Assembly: GCA_016213405.1 (NCBI GenBank)
Contig: JACRAM010000079.1
Location: forward strand, 1-34,973
DNA: 34,973 nucleotides
Origin: Bacteroidota bacterium
Lineage (GTDB): Bacteria; Bacteroidota; Bacteroidia; Palsa-948
Reading direction: 5' to 3'
This document shows positions 1 to 7,131 of the stretch, piece after piece. The stretch's first letter is position 1, and the number at the start of each line of letters is the position of its first letter. The notes below the pieces were generated by a model. It did not search any database, had not been told where the DNA came from, and was given only the letters and a program-made list of their open reading frames with translations. The translations under genes and the position numbers were made by a program.

Positions 1-40
1 ACCTATCTCAATTCCTCTGCGGTTCTCTGCGTAAATCTCC

Positions 41-91
41 GCGCTCTCTGCGGTTACTGTATTTTTTAACAGCCTTTACCGCAGAGTTCGC
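41..91. repeat. Intergenic inverted repeat (CTCTGCGGTTA type)
   Basis: Arm GCGCTCTCTGCGGTTA (41-56) is nearly the reverse complement of TACCGCAGAGTTCGC (77-91), with a T-rich loop. Related CTGCGG/CCGCAG words recur from 16 to 112, so bases 1-121 look like a dispersed palindromic repeat rather than a gene. The T-run in the loop does not follow the stem, so this is not an obvious terminator. Confidence 0.6.
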
Positions 92-212
92 AAAGAAACA
101 GCCCGCAGAGAACGCTGAGAAGTGCAAAATGTCGTACACCCATTTTTATCCCTCCACCTGCCTGCATTTTGTAAAGTGAACTTTACGCAACTGTGTTTTA
201 CCTTGCACTCAA

Positions 213-479
213 ATGAGCAGGGTGTTAAACAAAAGAGCAAAAGCGTACACTGCGTTTTTAAATGAACGGGTGCGGATGTGGGTCATAAAATCAGAAACAG
301 GAAACAGCGAACTGGCAAAAGCCATTGGGGTTTCGCGCCCATGTATTATTAATTTCAAAAAGGCGCAAAACGATTTAGACCATCCGCATTTGCTTGCGCT
401 GGGATTTGCACTGGGAAAAACCTATTACCAGATTACTTTTATCAGCGAAGAAGATAAAAAACAATTAGACAATAAATGA
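213..479 (+). CDS. Small helix-turn-helix protein
   Basis: An 88-residue soluble protein. Residues about 30-55 (SELAKAIGVSRPCIINFKKA) read as a helix-turn-helix: a helix with ELAKAIG, the turn VSR, then a recognition helix. This suggests a small DNA-binding regulator of the XRE-like kind, although it is too short and divergent to assign to a family. It has no signal peptide or membrane segment. The ATG at 213 follows an A/T-rich leader without a clear ribosome binding site. Its stop codon overlaps the ATG at 476 of the repeat-encoding frame (ATGA), so the two could be translationally coupled. A role in controlling the locus downstream is inference only. Confidence 0.6.
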   Translation: MSRVLNKRAKAYTAFLNERVRMWVIKSETGNSELAKAIGVSRPCIINFKKAQNDLDHPHLLALGFALGKTYYQITFISEEDKKQLDNK

Positions 480-757
480 CGAATAACAATCCAAGCATGA
501 ACTGGCAAGGAACGAGGGACGAAAGACAAGGGACAAGGGACAACTTAAACAACCGAAGCATCAACTGTAACAACCGAAGCATCAACTGTAGCAACCGAAG
601 CATCATCCGTAACAACCGAAGCATCATCTGTAACAACCGAAGCATCATCTGTAACAACCGAAGCATCATCTGCGATAACCGAAGCATCATCCGTAACAAC
701 CGAAGCATCAACTGTAGCAACCGAAGCATCATCCGTAGCATCCCATCCATAAACTGA
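476..757 (+). CDS. Possible heptapeptide-repeat protein encoded by a 21-bp array
   Basis: A 93-residue open frame whose ATG overlaps the stop of the upstream helix-turn-helix gene (ATGA). Residues about 24-87 are nine tandem heptapeptides of the form [NS]NRSI[IN][CR]. The first 23 residues, rich in N, Q and R, come partly from 7-bp repeats at 512-539. The heptad pattern N-R-S-I resembles N-W-S-V at 7987-8202, which lies in the same relative place before another unusual protein. The complementary strand is also open over this stretch, as expected when the repeat unit is a multiple of three, so coding is not proven. Treat as a candidate only. Confidence 0.3.
   Translation: MTNNNPSMNWQGTRDERQGTRDNLNNRSINCNNRSINCSNRSIIRNNRSIICNNRSIICNNRSIICDNRSIIRNNRSINCSNRSIIRSIPSIN
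512..539. repeat. 7-bp tandem repeat (ACGAGGG/ACAAGGG), 4 units
   Basis: Four in-phase heptamers: ACGAGGG, ACGAAAG, ACAAGGG, ACAAGGG. The consensus is the reverse complement of the CCCTCGT heptamer repeated at 3235-3269, so the same heptamer family occurs twice in this window in opposite orientation. Confidence 0.8.
548..736. repeat. 21-bp tandem repeat array, 9 units
   Basis: Nine consecutive 21-base units without indels. The core ACCGAAGCATCA is constant; variation falls mainly in the last six bases (ACTGT, TCTGT, TCCGT) and the first two. A degenerate tenth unit follows. Units touch each other without spacers, which rules out CRISPR. The length is a multiple of three and of seven. Confidence 0.95.
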
Positions 758-786
758 AGCGAATCATCAAAAAAAACAAAAAAATA

Positions 787-828
787 AACCTTCAACCTTC
801 AACCTGTAACCTATAACCTCTAACCTTT
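787..828. repeat. 7-bp tandem repeat (AACCTNT), 6 units
   Basis: Six in-phase heptamers, all beginning AACCT: AACCTTC twice, then AACCTGT, AACCTAT, AACCTCT and AACCTTT. The array ends seven bases before the start codon at 835, so it forms the whole immediate leader of the next gene. Confidence 0.9.
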
Positions 829-834
829 ATTATT

Positions 835-1530
835 ATGCCAACAGCAAAAGTAAACAAGACCATTTTTATCGAATTACCCGTTCAGGCAAAAATCATCTAT
901 GCAAGAGACCGCGTGGTGAACATGACGGGCAACGCAAACTTTGTAACGCCTGTTCCCTCGCTGGCAACCGTTACCACCGTAACCAACACGCTTGAAACAG
1001 CCGAACTGGCTGCCGAAGGCGGAGGTCCTGCCCAAACAGTAGCCCGCGATGCGGCATTATTGGTGTGGGACAATACCATGCGCTCGCTCGCTAATTATGT
1101 AGACAGCATTGCGCTGGGCGATACGGTGAAAATCACCAGCGCGGGTTTCACTCCTACTGATACAGCGCGCACGGCACACCTTGCGCCTGCCAAACCAACA
1201 GGTCAAAAATTTATTCACACGGATGAAAGCGGTGCGGTTATCTTTACCTGCAACGCGGTGCCCGATGCCGAAAGTTATGTGGCGGTGCTCTCCACCGACC
1301 CTGCTATTCCGGTAACTACTGTTGGCACCCAGCTTATTATCGGGGGCAGCGCATCGGGTCCCGGTCCCATTCCCATCGGTTCGCCCTTCATTGTGATTGA
1401 TGCGAGCAAGGATCGCAAAAAAACCATTCGCGGGCTGCCCAGCGGAAATCGCATTTATGCGAAAATGTATTGCTTCAACGCTGCCGGCAGAGGGTTGGAC
1501 AGTGATGTGATTTTTGTTATGGTGGGATAG
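835..1530 (+). CDS. Helical plus fibronectin-III-like domain protein
   Basis: A 231-residue protein without signal peptide or membrane helix. Residues 1-115 look mostly helical and contain the phrase MTGNANFVTPVPSLATVTT, a pattern I recognise from hypothetical fibronectin type III proteins of Bacteroidota and Planctomycetes. Residues about 120-231 look like a beta-sandwich (AVPDAESYVAVLSTDP, then GLPSGNRIYAKMYCFNAAGRG, typical of the last strands of an FnIII domain). Cellular role unknown; a structural or adhesive function is inference. ATG 835 is preceded by a 7-bp repeat rather than a recognisable ribosome binding site. Base composition is noticeably more GC-rich than in flanking intergenic DNA. 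The arrangement 21-bp array then unusual protein recurs at 7940-9244. Confidence 0.75.
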   Translation: MPTAKVNKTIFIELPVQAKIIYARDRVVNMTGNANFVTPVPSLATVTTVTNTLETAELAAEGGGPAQTVARDAALLVWDNTMRSLANYVDSIALGDTVKITSAGFTPTDTARTAHLAPAKPTGQKFIHTDESGAVIFTCNAVPDAESYVAVLSTDPAIPVTTVGTQLIIGGSASGPGPIPIGSPFIVIDASKDRKKTIRGLPSGNRIYAKMYCFNAAGRGLDSDVIFVMVG

Positions 1531-1538
1531 AATGCAGA

Positions 1539-1650
1539 AGTTCCAAATTCCAAATTCCAAGTCCCAAGAAATACAACATTGGCTGTTCCTTGGAATTTGG
1601 TGCTTGGTACTTGGGACTTCAACTTGGAGTTTGAAACTTGTGACTTGGGG
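1539..1650. repeat. Heptamer inverted-array element, copy 1
   Basis: Can be parsed into sixteen consecutive heptamers. The left arm repeats AATTCCA (1539-1566); the right arm repeats CTTGGxx (1588-1650), the complementary word, giving a hairpin around a short centre. The first 30 bases are almost identical to copy 2 at 2833-2927 on the other side of prfB. It fills the whole gap between the preceding gene and prfB, and no separate terminator is visible. Confidence 0.85.
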
Positions 1651-1657
1651 CTTTCCC

Positions 1658-2750
1658 TTAATTCTTCCCCCCAAACTCCATCAGATATTTTTTAATGAAC
1701 TCATCCAGATTCCCGTCCAGAACTCCCTGCGCGTTGGATGTTTCGTAATCCGTGCGCAAATCCTTCACCAGTTTGTACGGATGCAAAACATAGTTGCGGA
1801 TTTGCGAGCCCCACTCAATTTTTTTCTTGTTGGCTTCCACCGCATCCGATTTTTCCCTGCGCTTGCGCAGCTCCACTTCATAGAGTTGGCTCTTCAGCAT
1901 CTTCAGCGCGCGTTCACGGTTTGCCAGTTGCGAGCGCTCCACCTGGCACACCACCACAATTCCTGACGGAACGTGTTTCATCTGCACTTTCGTTTCCACT
2001 TTATTTACATTCTGCCCGCCAGCGCCTCCCGAGCGCGAGGTTTGAATTTCCAGGTCAGATTCTTTCACTTCAATTTCAATCGAGTCATCCACCAGCGGAT
2101 ACACATATACCGAAGCAAACGAAGTGTGCCTGCGTGCGTTTGAATCAAACGGAGAAATCCTCACCAGGCGGTGAACTCCATTCTCTCCTTTCAGATATCC
2201 GTAAGAAAAATCTCCGTCAAACTGAAGCGTAACCGATTTCACTCCCGCAATATCGCCTGTCTGCCTGTCTTGTTCCGTAACTTTGTATCCGTTCTTTTCT
2301 CCCCACATCATATACATGCGCATGAGCATGCCCGCCCAGTCGCAGCTTTCTGTTCCGCCCGCGCCCGAATTTATCTGAAGCACCGCGCTGAGCGCGTCTT
2401 CTTTTTCCCCCAGCATGTTTTTGAATTCAAGTTCTTCCACCGATTTAAGCGTGAACGTAAATTGCTTGTCCACATCTTTTTCAGTTGCTTCGTTCTGCTT
2501 GTAGAAATCAAAAAGCACTTCCACATCATCAACGTGCCTGCACACCTGAGAAAAAGAATGAGTCCAGAACTTCTTCTGCTTTATCTCACGCAGAATCTCT
2601 TCGGCTTTTTTCGGATGGTTCCAGAAATCGGGGTTGTGCGTCTTTGACTCCAGTTCAGCAATCTCCATGGAAAGTTTCTCCACGTCAAAGATGCCTCCTT
2701 AACGCTTCCCTGCGGTCTTTCAAATCTCTGAGTTGTTCAGTGGTGATCAT
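1658..2750 (-). CDS. prfB: Peptide chain release factor 2 (programmed +1 frameshift)
   Basis: Release factor 2 recognises UGA and UAA stop codons in the ribosomal A site and triggers peptide release. The protein comes from two frames: 21 codons from ATG 2750 ending ...ALRRHL, then an in-frame UGA, then after a +1 shift [13 protein letters not shown] and onward, about 363 residues in all, normal for RF2. The codon-recognition motif SPF is present ([14 protein letters not shown]) and the peptidyl-transferase motif is intact ([14 protein letters not shown]). The frameshift site CTTTGAC with an upstream AGGAGG is canonical, so expression is expected to be autoregulated by RF2 level. A perfect -7 element lies 22 bases upstream. 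Single-gene unit bounded by two heptamer elements. Confidence 0.97.
2684..2700 (-). promoter_or_regulatory. RF2 programmed frameshift site
   Basis: On the minus strand the sequence reads AAGGAGGCAT then CTT TGA C. The AGGAGG is the internal Shine-Dalgarno-like stimulator, CTT is the slippery codon and TGA the in-frame stop; shifting +1 gives CTT-(T)-GAC. This matches the conserved prfB recoding signal. Confidence 0.95.
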
Positions 2751-2771
2751 ATAGAAGGTTAAAAAGGTAAG

Positions 2772-2779
2772 CAAAGATA
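2772..2779 (-). promoter_or_regulatory. Bacteroidota -7 promoter element of prfB
   Basis: Minus-strand TATCTTTG matches TAnnTTTG exactly and ends about 21 bases before the prfB ATG. No convincing TTG was found at the -33 position. Confidence 0.6.
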
Positions 2780-2832
2780 ATCTTTCCCCCTTGATGATGG
2801 GGCGACACAAAGTGCGGGGGATAGAATACAGA

Positions 2833-2927
2833 AGTTCCAAATTCCAAATTCCAAGGGAACAGCCGATGCCGGCTGCTTCTTGGGACTTGAGACTTGGAGC
2901 TTGAAACTTGAGACTTGTGACTTGGGC
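2833..2927. repeat. Heptamer inverted-array element, copy 2
   Basis: Left arm: three heptamers of the AATTCCA type (2833-2853). Right arm: seven heptamers all starting CTTG (2879-2927: CTTGGGA, CTTGAGA, CTTGGAG and so on). The arms are partly complementary around a GC-rich centre (GCCGATGCCGGC). The start, GATAGAATACAGAAG at about 2819, matches copy 1 with one difference. Confidence 0.85.
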
Positions 2928-2961
2928 GTTCCCTCGATGACTCGGGCGGGCTAGGAGTTTA

Positions 2962-2981
2962 TCCCGCCACTTTGGGCGGGA
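2962..2981. repeat. GC-rich hairpin in intergenic region
   Basis: TCCCGCC pairs with GGCGGGA across a six-base loop. It is not followed by a T-run, so it reads as part of a dispersed palindromic element rather than a terminator. The sequence from about 3001, TCATTCTGAGTGAAACGAAG, looks like another common intergenic repeat. No gene is visible in 2751-3092. Confidence 0.5.
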
Positions 2982-3069
2982 CTGCAATCTTTGGTGTTTG
3001 TCATTCTGAGTGAAACGAAGAATCTATTTCGCCAAAGGATTTCCGCTGCTATCCCTAACGCAAAAAAAT

Positions 3070-3077
3070 TACATTTG
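3070..3077 (+). promoter_or_regulatory. -7 promoter element of the TPR/SpoIIE gene
   Basis: TACATTTG is an exact TAnnTTTG match, 15 bases before ATG 3093. It supports ATG 3093 as the ancestral start codon of the gene whose reading frame is now interrupted. Confidence 0.55.
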
Positions 3078-3134
3078 TGTTCCGCTATCCCCATGAAAAA
3101 TCTTTTTCAAATATTCTTTTTCTTTTTTTCTTAA

Positions 3135-3190
3135 TTCGATTGTTCGTTATTTGATGTTCCTTATTCCCCTATACCTTATACCTTATACCT
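3135..3190. repeat. 7-bp tandem repeat in the signal-peptide region
   Basis: The last three units are perfect TATACCT copies (3170-3190). Five degenerate heptamers precede them in phase (TTCGATT, GTTCGTT, ATTTGAT, GTTCCTT, ATTCCCC). The tract lies between the probable original start at 3093 and the mature N-terminus LAQQNKID. Confidence 0.8.
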
Positions 3191-3193
3191 CTC

Positions 3194-5272
3194 TTGCTCA
3201 GCAAAACAAAATCGACTCTCTCACAAAAGTTATCTCGTCCCTCGTCTCTCGTCTCTCGTCCCTCGTCCCTTGCTGTTGATACCTCCCGCGTAAACACCCT
3301 CAACTCCCTCGCATGGCTTCTTCAGCACAGCGAGCCCGGCAAAGGAATTGATTATGCGGAACAGGCATTGAAACTTGCAACGCAACTTAATTTCAAATCC
3401 GGAATTGCAAATGCCTTTCATGCGCTCGGTTCGATAAAAGCGAATGTGGGCGACTATGACAAAGCGCTCGATTATTTTGCAAAAGATTTATCCATCTCAA
3501 CAGAGCTTGGCGATAAACAAGGAATGGGAACTTCGCTGAACAGCATCGGCAACATTCACGCACAGCGTGGTGATTATGACAAGGCGCTTGATTTTTATTT
3601 CAGGTCAGTGGCGATAAAAGAAGAACTCGGAGATAAGAAAGGGCTGGCTTCCGCCTATGGAAACGTGGGCAACATCCATTTTCTCAAAGGAGATAACGAC
3701 AAGGCGCTGGAGTTTTATCTGAAGGACTTAAAGCTGTTTCAGGAACTCGGAAGTAAAAAAGGAATGGCAGATTCTTACAATAACATGGGTCTCGTTTACG
3801 CGCAGAAGCGTGATTTTTCCAAAGCGCTCGAATATTATTTTAAGGATTTGGAAATCACAAAAGAGCTTGGCGATAAACAGGGCGAAGCCGATTCTTACGG
3901 GAACATTGGAATTATATCAGTGGAACAAGGCGATTTCAATAAAGCGCTGGTGTATTACCTGAAGTCGTTTGACATTCGAAAAGAACTAGGAGACAAACAG
4001 GGAATGTCTGATTCATACAACAGCATTGGGAGTTTGTACCTGAAACAAAATCGTTTGAAGGATGCAAAAGAATATCAGCTGAAGTCGCTTGGCTTAGCAA
4101 AAGAGATAAACGCCAAGCCCGCCATGATGAGCGCGTATATTGCTCTTTCTGTCTGCGATTCCGCTATGGAAAACTTCAAAGAAGCATACCAGTATCACAA
4201 ATTGTATTCTCAGATAAAAGACAGTGTGTTCAACGAAGAAAGCAATTTGCAGATGACCGAAATGCAAACGAGGTATGAAACAGAGAAAAAACAAAAAGAA
4301 ATCGAACTTCTTAATAAAGAAAAAGAAAACCAGGAAGCGCTCACTGCTTCAGAAAGCAAACGGCAAAAAATAATTTTATTGTTTGTGTTTTGCGGATTAG
4401 TTGTTTCGCTTGTCTTTGCATTCATTCTTTTCAGGGGATATAAGCAAAAACAAAAAATCAATATCGCGCTGGAAGAAAAAAATAAAATCATTGAAGAAAA
4501 AAACAAAGACATAACCGCCAGCATTAACTATGCACGAAGAATCCAGACGGCTATGCTGGTTGACAGGGAGGAAATTGCCACACAGCTTAATGATTTTTTC
4601 ATTCTTTACAAACCCAAAGATATTGTGAGCGGAGATTTTTATTATTACGCGGAAGCAAAGAATAAAATCATCATCGGGGCGGTGGATTGCACCGGGCATG
4701 GAGTGCCCGGAGCTTTCATGAGCATGATAGGAAATGACGCGCTCAATGAAATTATTAAGGGAAAAGAAATATCTACCCCTTCAGAAATCCTGCGCAAACT
4801 TCACGACAGTGTGCGGACTGCTCTTAAGCAGGATTCTTCATCTAAAACCGATACGAAAGACGGAATGGACTTAGCTCTTTGCGCACTTGATTTGCAAACC
4901 AACACACTTGAATTTGCCGGAGCATTCAGGAATCTGTTTATTACAAGAAGTGCAACCAAAACCATGGAAGAAATAAAAGCCGATAAGCAATCCATTGGCG
5001 GAGAAAAGTCAGACGAGCAGAAGACTTTCACTAATCATACCATCCAATTAAATAAAGGTGATGCCTTTTATATTTTTACAGACGGCTATACCGACCAGTT
5101 CGGTGGCGACCATGGTAAAAAATTCATGGTGAAGCGAATGATGGATTTGATCCTTTCTGTTCAGGATAAAAATATGCGCGAGCAGGAAATGATTTTTGAC
5201 TGTACCCTTGAAGAATGGAAAAACAAACGTGAACAGGTAGACGATATTCTGCTCATTGGTGTTCGTGTATAA
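3194..5272 (+). CDS. TPR sensor with SpoIIE/PP2C phosphatase domain, N-terminus out of frame
   Basis: About seven tetratricopeptide repeats (residues 45-330, recurring GDYDKAL-type helices) precede a coiled coil, one transmembrane helix (about 393-415), a second coiled coil and a SpoIIE/PP2C serine phosphatase domain (466-692) with IVSGDFYYY and GAVDCTGHGVPGAFMSM. This is a common Bacteroidota architecture: an exported TPR sensor signalling to a cytoplasmic phosphatase, probably in a partner-switching pathway. The frame has only TTG 3194 near its start. The natural signal peptide is in other frames: MKNLFQIFFFFF from ATG 3093, and IPYTSLAQQNKIDSLTK from ATG 3154, reaching a stop just after the 3235-3269 repeats. 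Removing one 7-bp unit would join it to this frame. Either pseudogenised, phase-variable or a sequencing error. Confidence 0.85.
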   Translation: MLSKTKSTLSQKLSRPSSLVSRPSSLAVDTSRVNTLNSLAWLLQHSEPGKGIDYAEQALKLATQLNFKSGIANAFHALGSIKANVGDYDKALDYFAKDLSISTELGDKQGMGTSLNSIGNIHAQRGDYDKALDFYFRSVAIKEELGDKKGLASAYGNVGNIHFLKGDNDKALEFYLKDLKLFQELGSKKGMADSYNNMGLVYAQKRDFSKALEYYFKDLEITKELGDKQGEADSYGNIGIISVEQGDFNKALVYYLKSFDIRKELGDKQGMSDSYNSIGSLYLKQNRLKDAKEYQLKSLGLAKEINAKPAMMSAYIALSVCDSAMENFKEAYQYHKLYSQIKDSVFNEESNLQMTEMQTRYETEKKQKEIELLNKEKENQEALTASESKRQKIILLFVFCGLVVSLVFAFILFRGYKQKQKINIALEEKNKIIEEKNKDITASINYARRIQTAMLVDREEIATQLNDFFILYKPKDIVSGDFYYYAEAKNKIIIGAVDCTGHGVPGAFMSMIGNDALNEIIKGKEISTPSEILRKLHDSVRTALKQDSSSKTDTKDGMDLALCALDLQTNTLEFAGAFRNLFITRSATKTMEEIKADKQSIGGEKSDEQKTFTNHTIQLNKGDAFYIFTDGYTDQFGGDHGKKFMVKRMMDLILSVQDKNMREQEMIFDCTLEEWKNKREQVDDILLIGVRV
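3235..3269. repeat. 7-bp tandem repeat inside coding sequence (TCGTCCC), 5 units
   Basis: Five heptamers: TCGTCCC, TCGTCTC, TCGTCTC, TCGTCCC, TCGTCCC. Because seven is not a multiple of three, each gain or loss of a unit changes the reading frame. With four units the exported N-terminus (LAQQNKIDSLTK) is continuous with the TPR frame; with the five seen here it is not. Confidence 0.9.
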
Positions 5273-5275
5273 ATA

Positions 5276-5308
5276 AAAACCCCCTTTGAGTTTTTCAAAA
5301 GGGGTTTC
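5276..5308. terminator. Bidirectional terminator between convergent genes
   Basis: AAACCCCCTTTGA pairs with TCAAAAGGGGTTT around a short T-rich loop. It lies three bases after the phosphatase stop codon and 18 bases beyond the end of the opposing PepSY-like gene, so it can serve both. Tracts of A and T on either side are short. Confidence 0.8.
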
Positions 5309-5325
5309 TGAGTAAAAGATATTAT

Positions 5326-5787
5326 TTATTTCTTCTCATCCTTTTCGTCATCATCATCTTTCTGCTCAACTACTTTCTTCATGAAGGTTCCGTTTGCATC
5401 AAAGATCAAATCGCCAGCTTTTACTTCTGCTTCGTAAGTAGTTGTATTTTCTGAGTCAACAATTTTTGATGCCTCTTTGATTTTTTCTCCTGCATAATTT
5501 TTTGAAACATAGTCAGAAACTCCTTTTGGCAGAGCCGAAATATCAATTTCAGTTTCTGTCTCCAACAGGTTTCCGCTTGCGTCAAACAAGCAGGAAGTTT
5601 CTACTTTGTTCACATCGAATTCTGCTTCGTAGTTGGCATCTTCTTTTCCCCATTTCACTTTTGTTACGTTGGGATAAAGTTTGGCAAAACTTGCTTTTAC
5701 TGCAGCGGGAGCATCATCACCGCTAAAAGCAAATGCAGATACTGAGAAGATTCCGAGTAGAATTGCTGCTAAGATTAGTTTTTTCAT
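5326..5787 (-). CDS. Periplasmic PepSY-like protein
   Basis: A 153-residue protein starting MKKLILAAILLGIFSVSAFA, a clear signal peptide cleaved near residue 20. The mature part holds two PepSY-like repeats: VKASFAKLYPNVTKVKWGKEDANYEAEF, followed by conversion of a FDASGNLLETETEI hairpin, and later VSKNYAGEKIKEASKI with TTYEAEVKAGDLIFDANG. This is the PepSY-like (DUF2874) family of Bacteroidota periplasmic proteins. The tail is strongly acidic and basic (QKDDDDEKDEKK). ATG 5787 was preferred over an upstream ATG at 5829 because the signal peptide begins there. It lies 84 bases downstream of a two-component system in the same direction, with its own -7-like element; PepSY-like proteins are often targets of such systems, but that is inference. 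Confidence 0.88.
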   Translation of the reverse strand: MKKLILAAILLGIFSVSAFAFSGDDAPAAVKASFAKLYPNVTKVKWGKEDANYEAEFDVNKVETSCLFDASGNLLETETEIDISALPKGVSDYVSKNYAGEKIKEASKIVDSENTTTYEAEVKAGDLIFDANGTFMKKVVEQKDDDDEKDEKK

Positions 5788-5833
5788 TGTGATTTTGTTT
5801 TTTAGTGTTTGTGTTAGTTTGTTTTTCATAATA

Positions 5834-5841
5834 CAAAGGTG
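5834..5841 (-). promoter_or_regulatory. -7-like promoter element of the PepSY-like gene
   Basis: Minus-strand CACCTTTG followed by TA; one mismatch to TAnnTTTG. The same ten bases (CACCTTTGTA) occur upstream of ssb at 34320. Confidence 0.45.
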
Positions 5842-5871
5842 CGGTATGATTCTGAAGACATTTTGGATTTT

Positions 5872-7131
5872 TCAGAAAGAAACAGAAACAGTATGCATTC
5901 CCGCTGCATAGGAATAGTTTATTTTATAATGATACGTGTCGCAGATTTGTTTTACGATAGAAAGCCCAAGTCCGACAGATTCTGATGATGAAGTTCCCTT
6001 TTGAAATCGTTCAAACAGTTTTTCGCCCGGAATGTCAAGCGGGTTTCCTGAATTGGAAACAGTGAGCGTATTACTTTTTAGGTCAATGATTGTTTTTCCT
6101 CCATGGATGTTGTGCTTGATGGCATTTCCGATAATGTTTGAAATCAAAATGTCAGCTAACTGAGCGTTCATCTTAAGTGCAACTCCCTTTCTTTCGGATA
6201 GGGCAGGGAAGAGGTGAAGATGCTTGAACGCAATCATGTCTTCAAACTGCTCCAGTTTTTTCTCTATAATATTTTTCAAATCAATTTGCTGTTCTTCCTG
6301 GAACTGGCGGTTCTCAATTTTTGCAAGGAGCAGAAGTGATTGATTAAGTTTAGACAATCGGTTGGTGCTTTCGTATACATCCTGAATCATCTTCATTTGT
6401 TCCTGAGGGATGTTTTCTGACTGTATCATCAGTTCGAGTTTAGCTCGGATGATGGCAAGCGGTGTTTGAATTTCGTGAGAAGCATTTTCGGTGAACTCCT
6501 TCAGATTCCGGTAGTCGCTTTGCATTTTTTCTGTCATCTTTTTTATTTCTTCGTTCAGCATTTTGAATTCTGAAATGGTGGTTGGCGAAAAGTTCAGCGT
6601 TTCCTTTTTTCCCAGATCAAATTTTCTCAGTCCGTCAAGTGTTTTGTAAAATGGTTTCCACATTTCTTTTGAAAGCCACCAGTTGAGCAGGAATAAAACA
6701 ATCAGCAGTATCCCCGCTACGATGCCTAATGAGTTTGCCACGCTTTCAATCAGGTCGTCCGATTCAACAATGGGTTTTCCTGCTATGGCGGTGAAGAGTC
6801 CTTCATTCGTTTTTACAGAAAATATAAGTTCGCGGTAGGGTAATTCTTCTTCTTCGTATGAACTGTAAAAAAATGTATCTCTTAGTTCATCTTTCACCGT
6901 AATATCTGCCGGGGTGAAGAGGAGCAACTCGCTTCCGACAGAAGGTTGGGCAGGCAGCACTCCGTTTTTTCTTACATAGTCAAGCACTTGTTGCTGCGTT
7001 TGTTCCAGATTTTCAGAAATATTTTCATCAATGATAGTGCGAAGAGAGAAATAAAATATGATTCCGCCAATGGTAAAGAGGAGCAATGTCATAGAGAGAT
7101 AGAGGATGGTTGTTTTGGTGAGCAACTTCAT
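5872..7131 (-). CDS. Membrane sensor histidine kinase
   Basis: A 419-residue kinase. Transmembrane helices lie at about 8-30 and 133-153, enclosing a periplasmic sensor region of roughly 100 residues. A linker resembling HAMP follows, then HisKA with the phosphorylated histidine in FTENASHEIQTPLA (about residue 220) and an HATPase_c domain with the N box NIIGNAIKHN, a shortened G1 region (VSNSGNPLDI) and G2 GLGLSIVKQ. It should phosphorylate the response regulator encoded just upstream, with which it overlaps by four bases (ATGA), so the pair is co-translated. The acidic YSSYEEEELPY stretch in the sensor region could bind cations, though this is inference. Confidence 0.95.
   Translation of the reverse strand: MKLLTKTTILYLSMTLLLFTIGGIIFYFSLRTIIDENISENLEQTQQQVLDYVRKNGVLPAQPSVGSELLLFTPADITVKDELRDTFFYSSYEEEELPYRELIFSVKTNEGLFTAIAGKPIVESDDLIESVANSLGIVAGILLIVLFLLNWWLSKEMWKPFYKTLDGLRKFDLGKKETLNFSPTTISEFKMLNEEIKKMTEKMQSDYRNLKEFTENASHEIQTPLAIIRAKLELMIQSENIPQEQMKMIQDVYESTNRLSKLNQSLLLLAKIENRQFQEEQQIDLKNIIEKKLEQFEDMIAFKHLHLFPALSERKGVALKMNAQLADILISNIIGNAIKHNIHGGKTIIDLKSNTLTVSNSGNPLDIPGEKLFERFQKGTSSSESVGLGLSIVKQICDTYHYKINYSYAAGMHTVSVSF

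Noticed and set aside
548-736. Possible CRISPR array
   Set aside because: Units of 21 bases are contiguous with no unique spacers, and no cas genes are near. The same holds for 7940-8191.
442-795. Long minus-strand frame rich in MLRLLQ repeats
   Set aside because: It is the mirror of the 21-bp array; a repeat unit divisible by three leaves several frames open. The composition is unlike a real protein and there is no start context.
1658-2683. prfB starting at the GTG after the frameshift site
   Set aside because: It would lack the conserved N-terminal helix; the canonical CTTTGAC site and upstream codons explain the full-length product.
2685-2987. Separate 100-residue minus-strand gene upstream of prfB
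   Set aside because: Only its last 21 codons are real; they are the 5' part of prfB before the programmed frameshift. The rest translates a heptamer element.
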